Shown here one piece after another: positions 41,640 through 49,741 of a stretch of DNA of 64,000 nucleotides. The notes below the pieces were generated by a model. That model ran no database searches. It was not told the origin of the DNA and was given only the letters and a program-made list of their open reading frames with translations. Made by a program: the position numbers and the translations under genes. How positions within the stretch are numbered: the stretch's first letter is position 1; each line of letters opens with the position of its first letter. Source of the DNA: Micromonospora sp. WMMD1102 (GTDB lineage: Bacteria; Actinomycetota; Actinomycetes; Mycobacteriales; Micromonosporaceae); assembly GCF_029626265.1 (NCBI RefSeq), contig NZ_JARUBN010000001.1, forward strand, positions 2,852,001 to 2,916,000, given 5' to 3'.

Positions 41640-41715
41640 GCCACCGTCTTCGCCGCAGCCCACCGTCTTCGCCGCAGCCCACCGTCTTCGCCGCAGACCA
41701 TCGTCTCCGCCGTAG
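41640..41715 (+). repeat. 19-bp tandem repeat, four units
   Basis: Units of cccaccgtcttcgccgcag (the second and third are perfect) lie between the hairpin and the RBS of the binding-protein gene; the fourth merges into the RBS. Confidence 0.95.
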
Positions 41716-41727
41716 AAAGGCGTGACC

Positions 41728-42993
41728 ATGCGCAGAACCACAAGCATCACGGCCGCTCTCGTCCTCGCCGCCGCGCTCGCGGGTTGCGGAGGATCCGACG
41801 GTGCCGGCAGCACCGACGAGGTGAAACTCGCCGGACTCTGGCCGCTCAGCGGCCCGAACGCCACCCAGGGCACCGACGTGCTGCACGGCGCCGAACTCGC
41901 CGTGGACGTCGTCAACAACGACCACCCCGGGCTGGACCTGCCGCTCGGCCCCGGCCGGGGACTGCCGGGACTGGGCGGCGCCCCGGTCAAACTGATCACC
42001 GGCGACACCCAGGGCAAGCCCGAGGTGGGTGCCGGCGAGGTGGACCGGCTGGTCACCGGCGAGAAGGTCGCCGCGGTGATCGGCTCGTACCAGTCCGGGG
42101 TGACGCTCACCGCCAGCCAGCGCGCCGAGCGGCTCGGCGTACCGTTCGTCAACGAGGCCTCCTCGTCGGTGGCGCTGACCGAGCGCGGCCTCAAGTGGTT
42201 CTTCCGGACCGGGCCGACCGACGAGACCTTCGCCCGGTCGATGTTCGACTACCTCCGGGCCCGGCAGGCGGCCGGCGCCCAGATCCGCTCGGTCGGCGTC
42301 TTCCACAGCAACGACCAGTTCGGCAACGACGGCGCCGGGGTTACCGAGAAGGTCGCCGCCGAGGCCGGGCTGCCGGTCACCGTCAACGTCGGCTTCGACC
42401 CCACCGCCGCCGACCTCGGCTCCCAGGTGGCGCAGGTACGCGGCAGGAACCCGGACGTGCTCTTCGTGCTCGCCTACACCGACGCGGCCATCAAGCTGAT
42501 GAAGACGCTGGACCAGTTGGACTACTACCCGCCGGCGCTGCTCGCCTACGGCACCGGGTTCGCCGATCCCGCCTTCGCCACCGGGCTCGGCGCGCTGGCC
42601 GACGGGGCGTCGACCCGGGCGGCCTGGTCCGGTGAGATCGCCGCGAAGCGGCCGGCCGCGAAGACCGTCGCCGACCTCTTCCAGCAGCGCTACGGCGCAC
42701 CGATGACCGAGAACTCGGCGCGGGCCTTCACCGCCGTACTCGCCCTGGCCCAGGCGATCGACACTGCGAAGTCGGTCGAACCGGCGAAGATCAGGGACGC
42801 GTTGCGCGGGCTGGACATCCCGGGCGAAAAGACGATCATGCCGTGGACCGGGATCAGCTTCGACGACAAGGGACAGAACACCGGCGCGGCCGGGGTGGTC
42901 GAGCAGATGATCGACGGCAGGTACCGGGTGGTCCACCCGGCCGACCTGGCCACGGTGGCGCCGGTCTGGCCGATGGACAGGGCCCGGCGGTGA
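41728..42993 (+). CDS. ABC transporter substrate-binding lipoprotein (LivK type)
   Basis: 421 residues. The ATG at 41728 has AAAGG at good spacing; the GTG 6 bp upstream is too close. A lipoprotein signal ends in LAGC, so the mature protein is tethered outside. The body is a type I periplasmic-binding fold of the branched-chain amino-acid/amide family: VKLAGLWPLSGPNA, VAAVIGSYQSG, then VLFVLAYTDAAIKLM. It delivers ligand to the LivHM-like permease encoded next. From its position between pxpA and pxpBC, pyroglutamate or a related compound is the likely ligand, but no residue in the sequence proves this. Confidence 0.9.
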   Translation: MRRTTSITAALVLAAALAGCGGSDGAGSTDEVKLAGLWPLSGPNATQGTDVLHGAELAVDVVNNDHPGLDLPLGPGRGLPGLGGAPVKLITGDTQGKPEVGAGEVDRLVTGEKVAAVIGSYQSGVTLTASQRAERLGVPFVNEASSSVALTERGLKWFFRTGPTDETFARSMFDYLRARQAAGAQIRSVGVFHSNDQFGNDGAGVTEKVAAEAGLPVTVNVGFDPTAADLGSQVAQVRGRNPDVLFVLAYTDAAIKLMKTLDQLDYYPPALLAYGTGFADPAFATGLGALADGASTRAAWSGEIAAKRPAAKTVADLFQQRYGAPMTENSARAFTAVLALAQAIDTAKSVEPAKIRDALRGLDIPGEKTIMPWTGISFDDKGQNTGAAGVVEQMIDGRYRVVHPADLATVAPVWPMDRARR

Positions 42994-43027
42994 ACCGGCG
43001 GACCGGAGCACCCGGCAGGGAGACGCC

Positions 43028-43888
43028 ATGACCGACCTGCTCCAGTCGGTGGTCAACGGCCTGCTGATCGGCGCCGTCTTCGCGCTGGTCGCGGTCGGGC
43101 TGACGCTCATCTACGGCGTGATGGACATCGTCAACTTCGCACACGGCGAGATGGTCATGCTCGGCATGTACACCTCCTTCTTCGCCTGGTCGCTGCTCGG
43201 CCTCGACCCGCTGCTGTCGATCCCGCTCGCCGGGGTCTCGATCGCGCTCACCGGCGCGCTGATGTACGTCGGCGCGGTCGGCCGGGTGCTCGGCAGGTCC
43301 CCGCTGGCCCAGGTGATCGTCACCTTCGGACTCCAGGTGTTCCTGCGCGGGCTGGCACAGTTCCTCTGGACCCCGAACACCCGGACCGTGCCCCGGCCCT
43401 GGGCCGCCGGGCTGCGCTGGGAGATCGGCCCGGTGGTGGTCGGCGGACCGCAGGTCGTGATGGCGGCCGGCGCACTGCTGGCCACCGGCGCGGTCGCGTA
43501 CTTCATGAACCGGACCCGCCTCGGTGGCGCCGTACGGGCCGCCGGGGAGGACCCGGCGGCGGCGTCGCTGATGGGCATCGACCCCCGCAAGATGTACGCG
43601 CTCTGCTGGGTGATCGCCGGCCTGGCCACCGGCGTCGCCGGGGCGCTGCTGATGAACTCCTACTCCGCCGCGCCGACCGCCGGGGTCAGCTTCGTGCTGA
43701 TGGCCTTCGTGGTGGTCGCGTTCGGCGGCTTCGGCAGCATCACCGGGGCGGCCCTGGCCGGCCTGCTCGTCGGAGTCGCCCAGGGCGTCGTCGGGCTGTA
43801 CGCCCCGAGCTACACCCTGGCCGCCGCGCTCGCCCTCTATCTGGTGGTCGTCCTGGTGCGACCGCAGGGACTCCTGGGGACCCGATGA
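43028..43888 (+). CDS. Branched-chain-type ABC permease, LivH-like
   Basis: 286 residues; ATG preceded by AGGGAG. About eight membrane segments; LLIGAVFALVAVGLTLIYGVMDIVNFAHGE at the start and AAGEDPAAASLMGID in the cytoplasmic coupling region are LivH signatures. It forms a heterodimeric channel with the LivM-like protein and overlaps its gene (ATGA), implying fixed stoichiometry. It is part of the importer lying within the 5-oxoprolinase operon. Confidence 0.92.
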   Translation: MTDLLQSVVNGLLIGAVFALVAVGLTLIYGVMDIVNFAHGEMVMLGMYTSFFAWSLLGLDPLLSIPLAGVSIALTGALMYVGAVGRVLGRSPLAQVIVTFGLQVFLRGLAQFLWTPNTRTVPRPWAAGLRWEIGPVVVGGPQVVMAAGALLATGAVAYFMNRTRLGGAVRAAGEDPAAASLMGIDPRKMYALCWVIAGLATGVAGALLMNSYSAAPTAGVSFVLMAFVVVAFGGFGSITGAALAGLLVGVAQGVVGLYAPSYTLAAALALYLVVVLVRPQGLLGTR

Positions 43889-45039
43889 CCGGACACGATC
43901 AAGCTGGGGCGACGAGCGCCCTGACCCTGCCACGCCGGCCGGCACCGACCCGGCCCGGCACTCCGCCGGCCCGTCGACTGCCGGCGTTCAGCACCGCCGC
44001 GTTGATCCTGGCGGTGCTGGCCGCCTATCCGCTGGTCTTCACCGGCTCGGCGGCACACAACATCGGCATCCTGGCGTTGACCTTCGGGATCGCGGCCACC
44101 GGTTGGAACCTGCTCGGCGGCTACACCGGGCAGATCTCCTTCGGGCACGCGCTCTACTTCGGCACCGGCGCCTACACCACCGCGCTGCTGGTCCGGCAGG
44201 GCTGGTCGCCGTGGCTGGCGATCGCGCTCTCGCTGCCACTGGCCGCGCTGCTGGCCGCCGCCGTCGGCTGGCCGTGCTTCCGGCTGCGGCACCACTACTA
44301 CTCGATCGCCACGATCGCGGTCGCCGAGATCGTCTTCATCCTGGTCACCAACCTGCCCGGACTCGGCCAGGCGAACGGCTGGGAGTTGCCGGTGGTCGAG
44401 CCCTCGCTGGCCAACCTCCAGTTCTCGCTGCTGGACAAGCGACCGTACTACTACGTCGCGCTCGGCTTCTTCGGCCTCGCCGCGCTGGCGGTCTGGGCGT
44501 TCCTGCGCGGCCGGGCCGGCAACTACGTCCGGGCGATCCGGGACGACCAGGAGGCCGCGGCGGCGGTCGGCATCGACGTACACCGTTACAAGCTCGCCGC
44601 CGCCGCGCTCTCCGGCGCGATCACCGCGCTGGCCGGCGGCTACTACGTGATGTACGTGCTCTTCGTCGACCCGCCCTCCGGGCTCGGCCTCGACCTGTCG
44701 GTGTCGTTCACCCTGATGGCGGTGCTCGGTGGGGTCGGCCGGTTCTGGGGGCCGCTGCTCGGCGCCTGGGTGCTGGTCTTCGTCCAGGACGCCACCCGGC
44801 AGGAGTTCTCCGGCAGCGGCCGCTCGATCGACCTGCTGCTCTACGGCGCACTGATCGTGCTGATCTCGATCACCGAGCCGGGCGGCCTGCTCGCCATCGG
44901 GCAGCGGCTCTGGGCCCCGGTCGCCCGGCGGCTGGGCCGCGGCCGACCGGCCGAAGACGGCTCGGGACCGCCCGGAGCGACCGCGGGACCGCGGGACGAT
45001 GCCCCGGGGCCGGCCGGATCTGCTGAGGTGGAGCGATGA
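43885..45039 (+). CDS. Branched-chain-type ABC permease, LivM-like
   Basis: 384 residues. It overlaps its neighbours on both sides by ATGA. About ten hydrophobic segments; NLLGGYTGQISFGHALYFGTGAY and IRDDQEAAAAVGID (coupling helix) are LivM signatures. A basic/proline-rich N-terminus and a charged C-terminus (about 35 residues) are extra and probably disordered. It pairs with the LivH-like permease. Confidence 0.92.
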   Translation: MTGHDQAGATSALTLPRRPAPTRPGTPPARRLPAFSTAALILAVLAAYPLVFTGSAAHNIGILALTFGIAATGWNLLGGYTGQISFGHALYFGTGAYTTALLVRQGWSPWLAIALSLPLAALLAAAVGWPCFRLRHHYYSIATIAVAEIVFILVTNLPGLGQANGWELPVVEPSLANLQFSLLDKRPYYYVALGFFGLAALAVWAFLRGRAGNYVRAIRDDQEAAAAVGIDVHRYKLAAAALSGAITALAGGYYVMYVLFVDPPSGLGLDLSVSFTLMAVLGGVGRFWGPLLGAWVLVFVQDATRQEFSGSGRSIDLLLYGALIVLISITEPGGLLAIGQRLWAPVARRLGRGRPAEDGSGPPGATAGPRDDAPGPAGSAEVER

Positions 45040-45758
45040 CCGGGACGCTGCTGAGGATCGACAACCTCTCCTGCCGGTTCGGCGGCCTCTGGGCCAACCG
45101 CGACGTCAGTTTCGAGGTGGCACCGGGGGCGATCGTCGGGCTGATCGGGCCGAACGGCGCCGGCAAGAGCACGCTCTTCTCGATGGTGGCCGGCGCCCAG
45201 CGTCCCACCTCCGGTCGGTTGGAGTTCGACGGCCGGGACGTCACCGGCTGGGCACCGCACCGCGCCGCCCGGGCCGGCGTGGGGCGCACCTTCCAGCTGA
45301 TGCGGGTCTTCGGCTCGATGAGCGTGCTGGAGAACCTCAGCACGGCGGCCTTCGCCCGGCACCCCCGGCTCCGGGACGCCCGACGGCGGGCCGGCGAGGT
45401 CGCCGAGCTGACCGGACTCGGCCCGGTCCTGGACGCACCGGCCGCGTCGCTCACCGCCGCCTGGAAGAAGCGTCTGGAGATGGGGCGGGCGCTGGCAACC
45501 GGGCCGAAACTGCTGCTGCTCGACGAGGTGCTCTCCGGGCTGACGCCGACCGAGGCGCGCGAGGCGGTCGAGATCGTCCGCACCATCAACCGGAACGGCG
45601 TCACCATCCTGATGGTGGAACACGTGATGGAGGTAATCATGCCGCTCTGCCACCGGGTGGTGGTGCTGCACTACGGGCAGAAGATCAGCGAGGGTACACC
45701 GGAGCAGGTCGCGCACGATCCGGCGGTGGTCGAGGCGTACCTGGGGAAGGCGTTGTAG
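45036..45758 (+). CDS. ABC ATPase, LivG-like
   Basis: 240 residues. Walker A IGPNGAGKST, Q-loop TFQLMRVFGSM, an atypical signature region SLTAAWKKRLEMGRAL in place of a strict LSGGQ, Walker B LLLLDEVLSGL and switch VEHVMEVIM. The replacement of LSGGQ by LTAAWK is notable, since Liv-type ATPases usually keep LSxGxQ; ATP hydrolysis may then rely on the LivF site. It follows LivM with ATGA overlap and directly precedes LivF. Confidence 0.9.
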   Translation: MTGTLLRIDNLSCRFGGLWANRDVSFEVAPGAIVGLIGPNGAGKSTLFSMVAGAQRPTSGRLEFDGRDVTGWAPHRAARAGVGRTFQLMRVFGSMSVLENLSTAAFARHPRLRDARRRAGEVAELTGLGPVLDAPAASLTAAWKKRLEMGRALATGPKLLLLDEVLSGLTPTEAREAVEIVRTINRNGVTILMVEHVMEVIMPLCHRVVVLHYGQKISEGTPEQVAHDPAVVEAYLGKAL

Positions 45759-46460
45759 ATGCTGACCGTTCGGGATCTCCACGTGGACTACGCCGGTGTC
45801 GTCGCGCTGCGCGGCGTCGACCTGCGGGTCGAGGCGGGCGAACTGGTGGCGCTGGTCGGCGCGAACGGGGCCGGCAAGAGCACCCTGCTGGCGGCCGTCT
45901 CCGGGCTGCACCGGCCGGTACGCGGCACGGTGACCTTCCTCGACGAGGAGGTGAGCGGGCTGCCGGCGTACCGGATCGCCCGCCGGGGTGCGGTGCTGGT
46001 GCCGGAGGGGCGGCGGCTCTTCGGCCACCAGACGGTGTCGCAGAACCTGCTGCTCGGCGGCTACCACAGCAGCGCCGCCGAGCGGGAGAGCGACCTGGCC
46101 CGGGTCTACGACCTCTTCCCGGTGCTGGCCGAGCGCTCCGGCCAGCGCGCCGGTACGCTCTCCGGCGGCGAGCAGCAGATGGTGGCGCTCGGCCGGGCGC
46201 TGATGAGCCGGCCGAAGCTGCTGATGCTGGACGAGCCCTCGCTCGGCATCTCGCCGAAGTTCACCAGGATGATCTTCGAGGTGCTGGCCGAGATCCGTCG
46301 GTCCGGCACCACCATGCTGCTGGTCGAGCAGAACCTGCGGGCGGCGCTGGAGCTGGCCGACCGGGCGTACGTGTTGCAGACCGGCGAGGTGGTGATGTCC
46401 GGCCCGGCCGGCGAGCTGGCCGCCTCCGACGAGGTACGCCGCTCGTACCTCGGGCTGTGA
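45759..46460 (+). CDS. ABC ATPase, LivF-like
   Basis: 233 residues; its ATG follows the LivG stop without a gap. Walker A VGANGAGKST, Q-loop region LVPEGRRLFGHQTV, canonical signature LSGGEQQMVALGRAL, Walker B LLMLDEPSLG and switch VEQNLRAAL. This is the catalytically standard partner of the LivG-like ATPase. PxpB follows with a short gap. Confidence 0.92.
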   Translation: MLTVRDLHVDYAGVVALRGVDLRVEAGELVALVGANGAGKSTLLAAVSGLHRPVRGTVTFLDEEVSGLPAYRIARRGAVLVPEGRRLFGHQTVSQNLLLGGYHSSAAERESDLARVYDLFPVLAERSGQRAGTLSGGEQQMVALGRALMSRPKLLMLDEPSLGISPKFTRMIFEVLAEIRRSGTTMLLVEQNLRAALELADRAYVLQTGEVVMSGPAGELAASDEVRRSYLGL

Positions 46461-46486
46461 GCGGGTACGACGGGAAGGGTGCGAGG

Positions 46487-47209
46487 GTGCGGATCATCCC
46501 GGTGGGGCTGCGTGCGTTGCTGCTGGAGGTCGCCGAGCCGGGGCAGACCGCCGCACTTGTCGCCGAACTGCACCGGCGGCGGGACCGGGGCGAACTCGGT
46601 GGCGCGCGGGATGTCGTACCCGGTGAGGTGACCGTGCTGGTCGACGGGGTGGACGATCCGGCGGCGCTGGCCGGGCGGCTCGACGGCTGGCGGCCGACCT
46701 CGGCCCGGCCCCCGGACGGGCCGCTGGTCGAGGTGCCCGTCCGCTATGACGGCGCCGACCTGGCCGAGGTGGCCCGGCACTGGGGTGTCGCGGAGCGGGA
46801 GGTGCGGCGGATCCACGGCGCTCCGGAATACCGGGTCGCGTTCTGCGGCTTCGCCCCCGGCTTCGGCTACCTGACCGGGCTGCCGGAGCGCTACCACCTG
46901 CCCCGCCGGGCGGTGCCCCGGACCCGGGTGCCGGCCGGCGCGGTGGCGCTGGCCGGCGGCTACGCCGGCATCTACCCCCGGGACTCGCCCGGCGGCTGGC
47001 AACTGGTCGGCAGCACCGACCTGGTCCTCTTCGACCCGGACCGGGACCCGGTCGCCCTGCTCACCCCCGGCACCCGGGTCCGGTTCCGGGACGTCGACCC
47101 TGACAACGCGGGCCTTCGGGACGCGGACCTTCGGGACGCGGGGCTCCGGGACGCGGGCCTTCGGGACGCGGGCCGCCGGGAGGTCGACCGCCGGGACGTC
47201 GACGGATGA
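46487..47209 (+). CDS. pxpB: 5-oxoprolinase subunit B (KipI/AHS1 family)
   Basis: 240 residues. I use the GTG at 46487, which has GGGAAGGG seven bases upstream; a GTG at 46457 overlapping the livF stop is possible but has no better RBS. RIIPVGLRALLLEV and FCGFAPGFGYLTGLPE followed by VPAGAVALAGGYAGIYP are AHS1 hallmarks. Its complex with PxpC and PxpA converts 5-oxoproline to glutamate with ATP. Homologues were long named KipI, an inhibitor of kinase KinA in Bacillus. The C-terminal ~30 residues are a GLRDA repeat. Confidence 0.92.
   Translation: MRIIPVGLRALLLEVAEPGQTAALVAELHRRRDRGELGGARDVVPGEVTVLVDGVDDPAALAGRLDGWRPTSARPPDGPLVEVPVRYDGADLAEVARHWGVAEREVRRIHGAPEYRVAFCGFAPGFGYLTGLPERYHLPRRAVPRTRVPAGAVALAGGYAGIYPRDSPGGWQLVGSTDLVLFDPDRDPVALLTPGTRVRFRDVDPDNAGLRDADLRDAGLRDAGLRDAGRREVDRRDVDG
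47108..47182 (+). repeat. 15-bp in-frame tandem repeat, about five units, at the pxpB 3' end
   Basis: gcgggccttcgggac and close variants encode pentapeptides such as DAGLR at the PxpB C-terminus, beyond the conserved domain. Confidence 0.95.
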
Positions 47210-47231
47210 CCGGGCCGGGCGGGGCACCGGC

Positions 47232-48155
47232 GTGACCGGTGGACGCTTCGTCGAGGTCGTCCGGTCCGGCGCGCTCAGCACCGTGCAGGATCTCGGCCGG
47301 CCCGGTCACGCGCATCTCGGGGTACCGCACTCGGGCGCCCTCGACCTGCCCGCGCACCTGCTGGCGAACCGGCTGGTCGGCAACCCGCCCGGCGCGGCGA
47401 CGATCGAGACGACCGTCACCGGCGTCGCGGTGCGGTTCGGCCGGGCCGGCACCGTCGCGGTCACCGGAGCCTGGGCACCGGTCACCGTGGACGGCCGGCC
47501 GGCGAGCTGGTCGGCTCCGGTGTCGGTACCGGCCGGCGCCCGCGTCGAGGTGCACCCCGCCCGGCGTGGGCTGCGCAACTATCTCGCCCTCGCCGGTGGG
47601 ATCGCGGTGCCGGCGGTACTCGGCAGTCGCGCCACCGACCTGCTCTCCGGGCTCGGCCCCGCGCCACTCGCCGTCGGGGACCGGCTGCCGCTGGGAGAGG
47701 TCTCCGGGCCACCGGCCCCGGTCGACGTCGCACCGACCGGCACCCTGGTCGAGGAGCTGACCCTGCGGGTCCTGCCCGGCCCCCGGGCCGACTGGTTCAC
47801 CGACGACGCGGTACGCATCCTCGGCGCCGAGTGCTACCGGGTCTCCGTGCACAGCAACCGGATCGGGGTACGCCTCGACGGCCCCGCGCTGCCCCGCCGG
47901 ATCGGCGGGGAACTGCGCAGCGAGGGCGTGGTACTCGGCGCGGTGCAGGTGCCGGCGGCCGGCTCCCCGGTGGTCTTCCTGGCCGACCATCCGACCATGG
48001 GCGGCTATCCGGTGATCGGCGTGCTGCACCCCGACGACCTTCCGCAGGTCGCCCAGGCCGCTCCGGGAAGCCCGGTCCGCTTCCAGGTCGTCGAGCCCGG
48101 CCGGTGCACCGGCGCGGGTCTCGGCAGCCGCACCGGCGAGGGCCTCGGCCGGTGA
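47232..48155 (+). CDS. pxpC: 5-oxoprolinase subunit C (KipA/AHS2 family)
   Basis: 307 residues from a GTG 22 bp after pxp[21 protein letters not shown] followed by [19 protein letters not shown] is the AHS2 hallmark; [20 protein letters not shown] and [15 protein letters not shown] complete it. Forms the PxpBC part of ATP-dependent 5-oxoprolinase. It is the last gene of the operon that begins with pxpA. A short low-complexity C-terminus ([13 protein letters not shown]) extends past the domain. Confidence 0.93.
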   Translation: MTGGRFVEVVRSGALSTVQDLGRPGHAHLGVPHSGALDLPAHLLANRLVGNPPGAATIETTVTGVAVRFGRAGTVAVTGAWAPVTVDGRPASWSAPVSVPAGARVEVHPARRGLRNYLALAGGIAVPAVLGSRATDLLSGLGPAPLAVGDRLPLGEVSGPPAPVDVAPTGTLVEELTLRVLPGPRADWFTDDAVRILGAECYRVSVHSNRIGVRLDGPALPRRIGGELRSEGVVLGAVQVPAAGSPVVFLADHPTMGGYPVIGVLHPDDLPQVAQAAPGSPVRFQVVEPGRCTGAGLGSRTGEGLGR

Positions 48156-48255
48156 ACGGCCGGTGAGTCGGACGGTGAACTGGTCACGGCCCGGCAAAAA
48201 GATCATGCTTGGATGGGAGGAGCGGCCGGGAACGCCCGGCGGAGAGGAGCGAACG

Positions 48256-48687
48256 ATGACCGTGGCCACCCGTCCCGGCTTCCACCTGGCGATCCCGGTC
48301 GACGACCTGGCCCGGGCCCGGGCCTTCTACGGCGGCGTACTCGGCCTTGCCGAGGGACGTTCGGCGGAGACCTGGGTCGACTGGGACTTCTACGGTCACC
48401 AGGTGGTGACCCACGCCGTACCGGGGATCGGCCAGGCCGACGCCGGACGCAATCCGGTGGACGGGCACGACGTACCGGTGCCGCACTTCGGGCTGATCCT
48501 CTCGGTCGACGACTTCCACGCCCTCGCGGACCGGATCCGGGCCGGCGGCGGCGAGTTCGTGATCGAGCCGTACCTGCGGTTCGCGGGTGAGCCGGGGGAG
48601 CAGTGGACGATGTTCTTCCGCGACCCCGCCGGCAACGCCCTGGAGTTCAAGGCGTTCCGTGACGAGTCCCAGATCTTCGCCCGCTGA
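48256..48687 (+). CDS. VOC-family (glyoxalase/dioxygenase-fold) protein
   Basis: 143 residues; ATG preceded by GGAGAGGAGC. Paired beta-alpha-beta modules: [23 protein letters not shown] at the start, and a second beginning [20 protein letters not shown] and ending [15 protein letters not shown]. Metal ligands are plausibly H in FHLAIP and E in ALEFK, plus H in the middle. Family roles include isomerisation, dioxygenation and binding of antibiotics; the substrate here is unknown. The FxDPxGNxLEF ending is typical. 100 bp of non-coding DNA separate it from pxpC. Confidence 0.9.
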   Translation: MTVATRPGFHLAIPVDDLARARAFYGGVLGLAEGRSAETWVDWDFYGHQVVTHAVPGIGQADAGRNPVDGHDVPVPHFGLILSVDDFHALADRIRAGGGEFVIEPYLRFAGEPGEQWTMFFRDPAGNALEFKAFRDESQIFAR

Positions 48688-48727
48688 GGCGCACTCCGCC
48701 GCCGCGCCCCGGGACGGTTCGCGGCGG

Positions 48728-48764
48728 TAAAACGGTGGACAGGGTAGGCCGGCCGGCCTAGCGT
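48728..48764 (+). promoter_or_regulatory. WhiB7-like promoter: TAAAA-3-TGGACA-17-TAGCGT
   Basis: TGGACA (48736-48741) and TAGCGT (48759-48764) are spaced 17 bp, ideal for the primary sigma factor. TAAAA (48728-48732) sits 3 bp upstream of the -35, the layout at which actinobacterial WhiB7 binds beside sigma-A. The start of transcription would be near 48771, giving a leader of about 120 nt. WhiB7 involvement is inferred from this pattern. Confidence 0.6.
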
Positions 48765-48789
48765 CGGCCGCGTCAGTGTCGATCCCGAC

Positions 48790-48876
48790 GTGTGAAGAGG
48801 TGCATTTTATGCGTGTCGAGTCCGTTCCGACCGTCAACTCGGGACGACCACGCTGATGCCCACGACCTCTTCACAC
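48790..48876 (+). promoter_or_regulatory. Long leader hairpin enclosing an upstream ORF
   Basis: Perfect 12-bp outer arms, GTGTGAAGAGGT (48790-48801) and ACCTCTTCACAC (48865-48876), are extended inward by GCAT/ATGC (48802/48856), GCGTG/CACGC (48811/48849), TCG/CGA and TCC/GGA pairs. The left arm contains GAAGAGG, the RBS of the leader ORF. The right arm ends two bases before TAAGGA, the RBS of the methyltransferase. Ribosome position on the leader ORF would therefore decide whether the stem forms, as in translational attenuators of resistance genes. Confidence 0.75.
48809..48856 (+). CDS. 15-residue leader peptide
   Basis: ATG to TGA encodes MRVESVPTVNSGRPR. GAAGAGG lies 8-14 nt upstream at proper spacing. 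The ORF is contained inside the long hairpin and ends 36 nt before the methyltransferase GTG. The SV-P-T-V-N core and R-P-R end could support ribosome stalling, but the sequence is unlike any leader peptide I know. Translation is inferred from its RBS and its placement. Confidence 0.55.
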   Translation: MRVESVPTVNSGRPR

Positions 48877-48892
48877 CTAAGGACTTCCAGAA

Positions 48893-49639
48893 GTGGACCT
48901 ACCACGTAACTTCACCATCCGGGAGCGCGGCCACCGCATCCACAACCCGTTCGACAGCGGCAAGCTCGCCACCCTGGGGGCGGCACTGCGGCTGCCGCCC
49001 GGCGCCCGGCTCCTCGACCTCGCCTGCGGCTCCGGCGAGATGCTCTGCACCTGGGCCCGGGACCACCGGGTGACCGGTACCGGGGTGGACATCAGCACGG
49101 TCTTCCTTCGGCAGGCCGAGACACGGGCCGCCGAACTCGGCGTCACCGACCGGGTCGAGTTCGTGCACGGCGACGCGTCCGGCCACGTCGCCGACACCCC
49201 GGTCGACGTCGCCGCCTGTGTCGGTGCCACCTGGATCGGTGACGGGGTTCCGGGCACCGTGGCGCTGCTGCGGCGCAGCCTCCGCCCCGGCGGGATCATG
49301 CTGGTCGGCGAGCCGTACTGGCGCCGCGAGCCGACCGACCAGACGGTCGTCGAGGCGTGCCACGCGACCACCCGGGACGACTTCCTGCCGCTGCCCGAGA
49401 CGCTGGAACGATTCGCCGAACTCGGCACCGACGTGGTCGAGATGGTCCTCGCCGACCAGGGCAGCTGGGACCGCTACGTCGCGGCCCAGTGGCTCAACCT
49501 GCGGCGCTGGCTCGACCGGAACCCCGACGACGAACTGCACGACGAACTGCGCGCGGAACTCGACACGGCTCCGGTACGGCACGTCAGATACCAGCGGGAG
49601 TATCTCGGCTGGGGCGTCTTCGCCCTGATGGACCGCTGA
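48893..49639 (+). CDS. Class I SAM-dependent methyltransferase under leader control
   Basis: 248 residues. The GTG at 48893 is fixed by an in-frame TAA at 48878 that itself overlaps the RBS TAAGGA. SAM motif I LLDLACGSGEMLCTWAR (about residue 43), acidic end of beta-2 GTGVDIS, motif II VDVAACVGATWIGDG and a post-motif LRPGGIMLVGEPYW are all intact. Conserved-looking N-terminal FTIRERGHRIHNPFD precedes the fold. The substrate is unknown; the family includes small-molecule methyltransferases. A WhiB7-like promoter, leader peptide and hairpin suggest inducible expression, so a protective or detoxifying role is possible. A bidirectional terminator follows. Confidence 0.88.
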   Translation: MDLPRNFTIRERGHRIHNPFDSGKLATLGAALRLPPGARLLDLACGSGEMLCTWARDHRVTGTGVDISTVFLRQAETRAAELGVTDRVEFVHGDASGHVADTPVDVAACVGATWIGDGVPGTVALLRRSLRPGGIMLVGEPYWRREPTDQTVVEACHATTRDDFLPLPETLERFAELGTDVVEMVLADQGSWDRYVAAQWLNLRRWLDRNPDDELHDELRAELDTAPVRHVRYQREYLGWGVFALMDR

Positions 49640-49646
49640 GTGCGGG

Positions 49647-49683
49647 CGGGTCGTGCTCCGCCCGCCCGGCGGAGCACGACCCG
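49647..49683. terminator. Bidirectional terminator, 16-bp perfect stem
   Basis: cgggtcgtgctccgcc pairs with its exact complement across a 5-nt loop between the convergent methyltransferase and sulfotransferase genes. Confidence 0.85.
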
Positions 49684-49741
49684 TCCCGGCGCATCCGCGA
49701 ACCGGTGGCCGGACCCCGATCGCCGGGCGGCCGGCCAGCGG

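Noticed and set aside
39170-41743. An 857-codon minus-strand frame opposite pxpA and the secreted peptidase
   Set aside because: Composition-driven shadow; the plus-strand genes have clear family motifs and ribosome binding sites.
44999-46486. Long in-frame extension upstream of pxpB
   Set aside because: It overlaps the LivG and LivF genes in another frame and has no homology; pxpB is restricted to the GTG at 46487.
48771-48893. SAM-type riboswitch in the methyltransferase leader
   Set aside because: None of the conserved cores of known SAM riboswitches is visible; the leader-peptide/hairpin arrangement explains the structure better.
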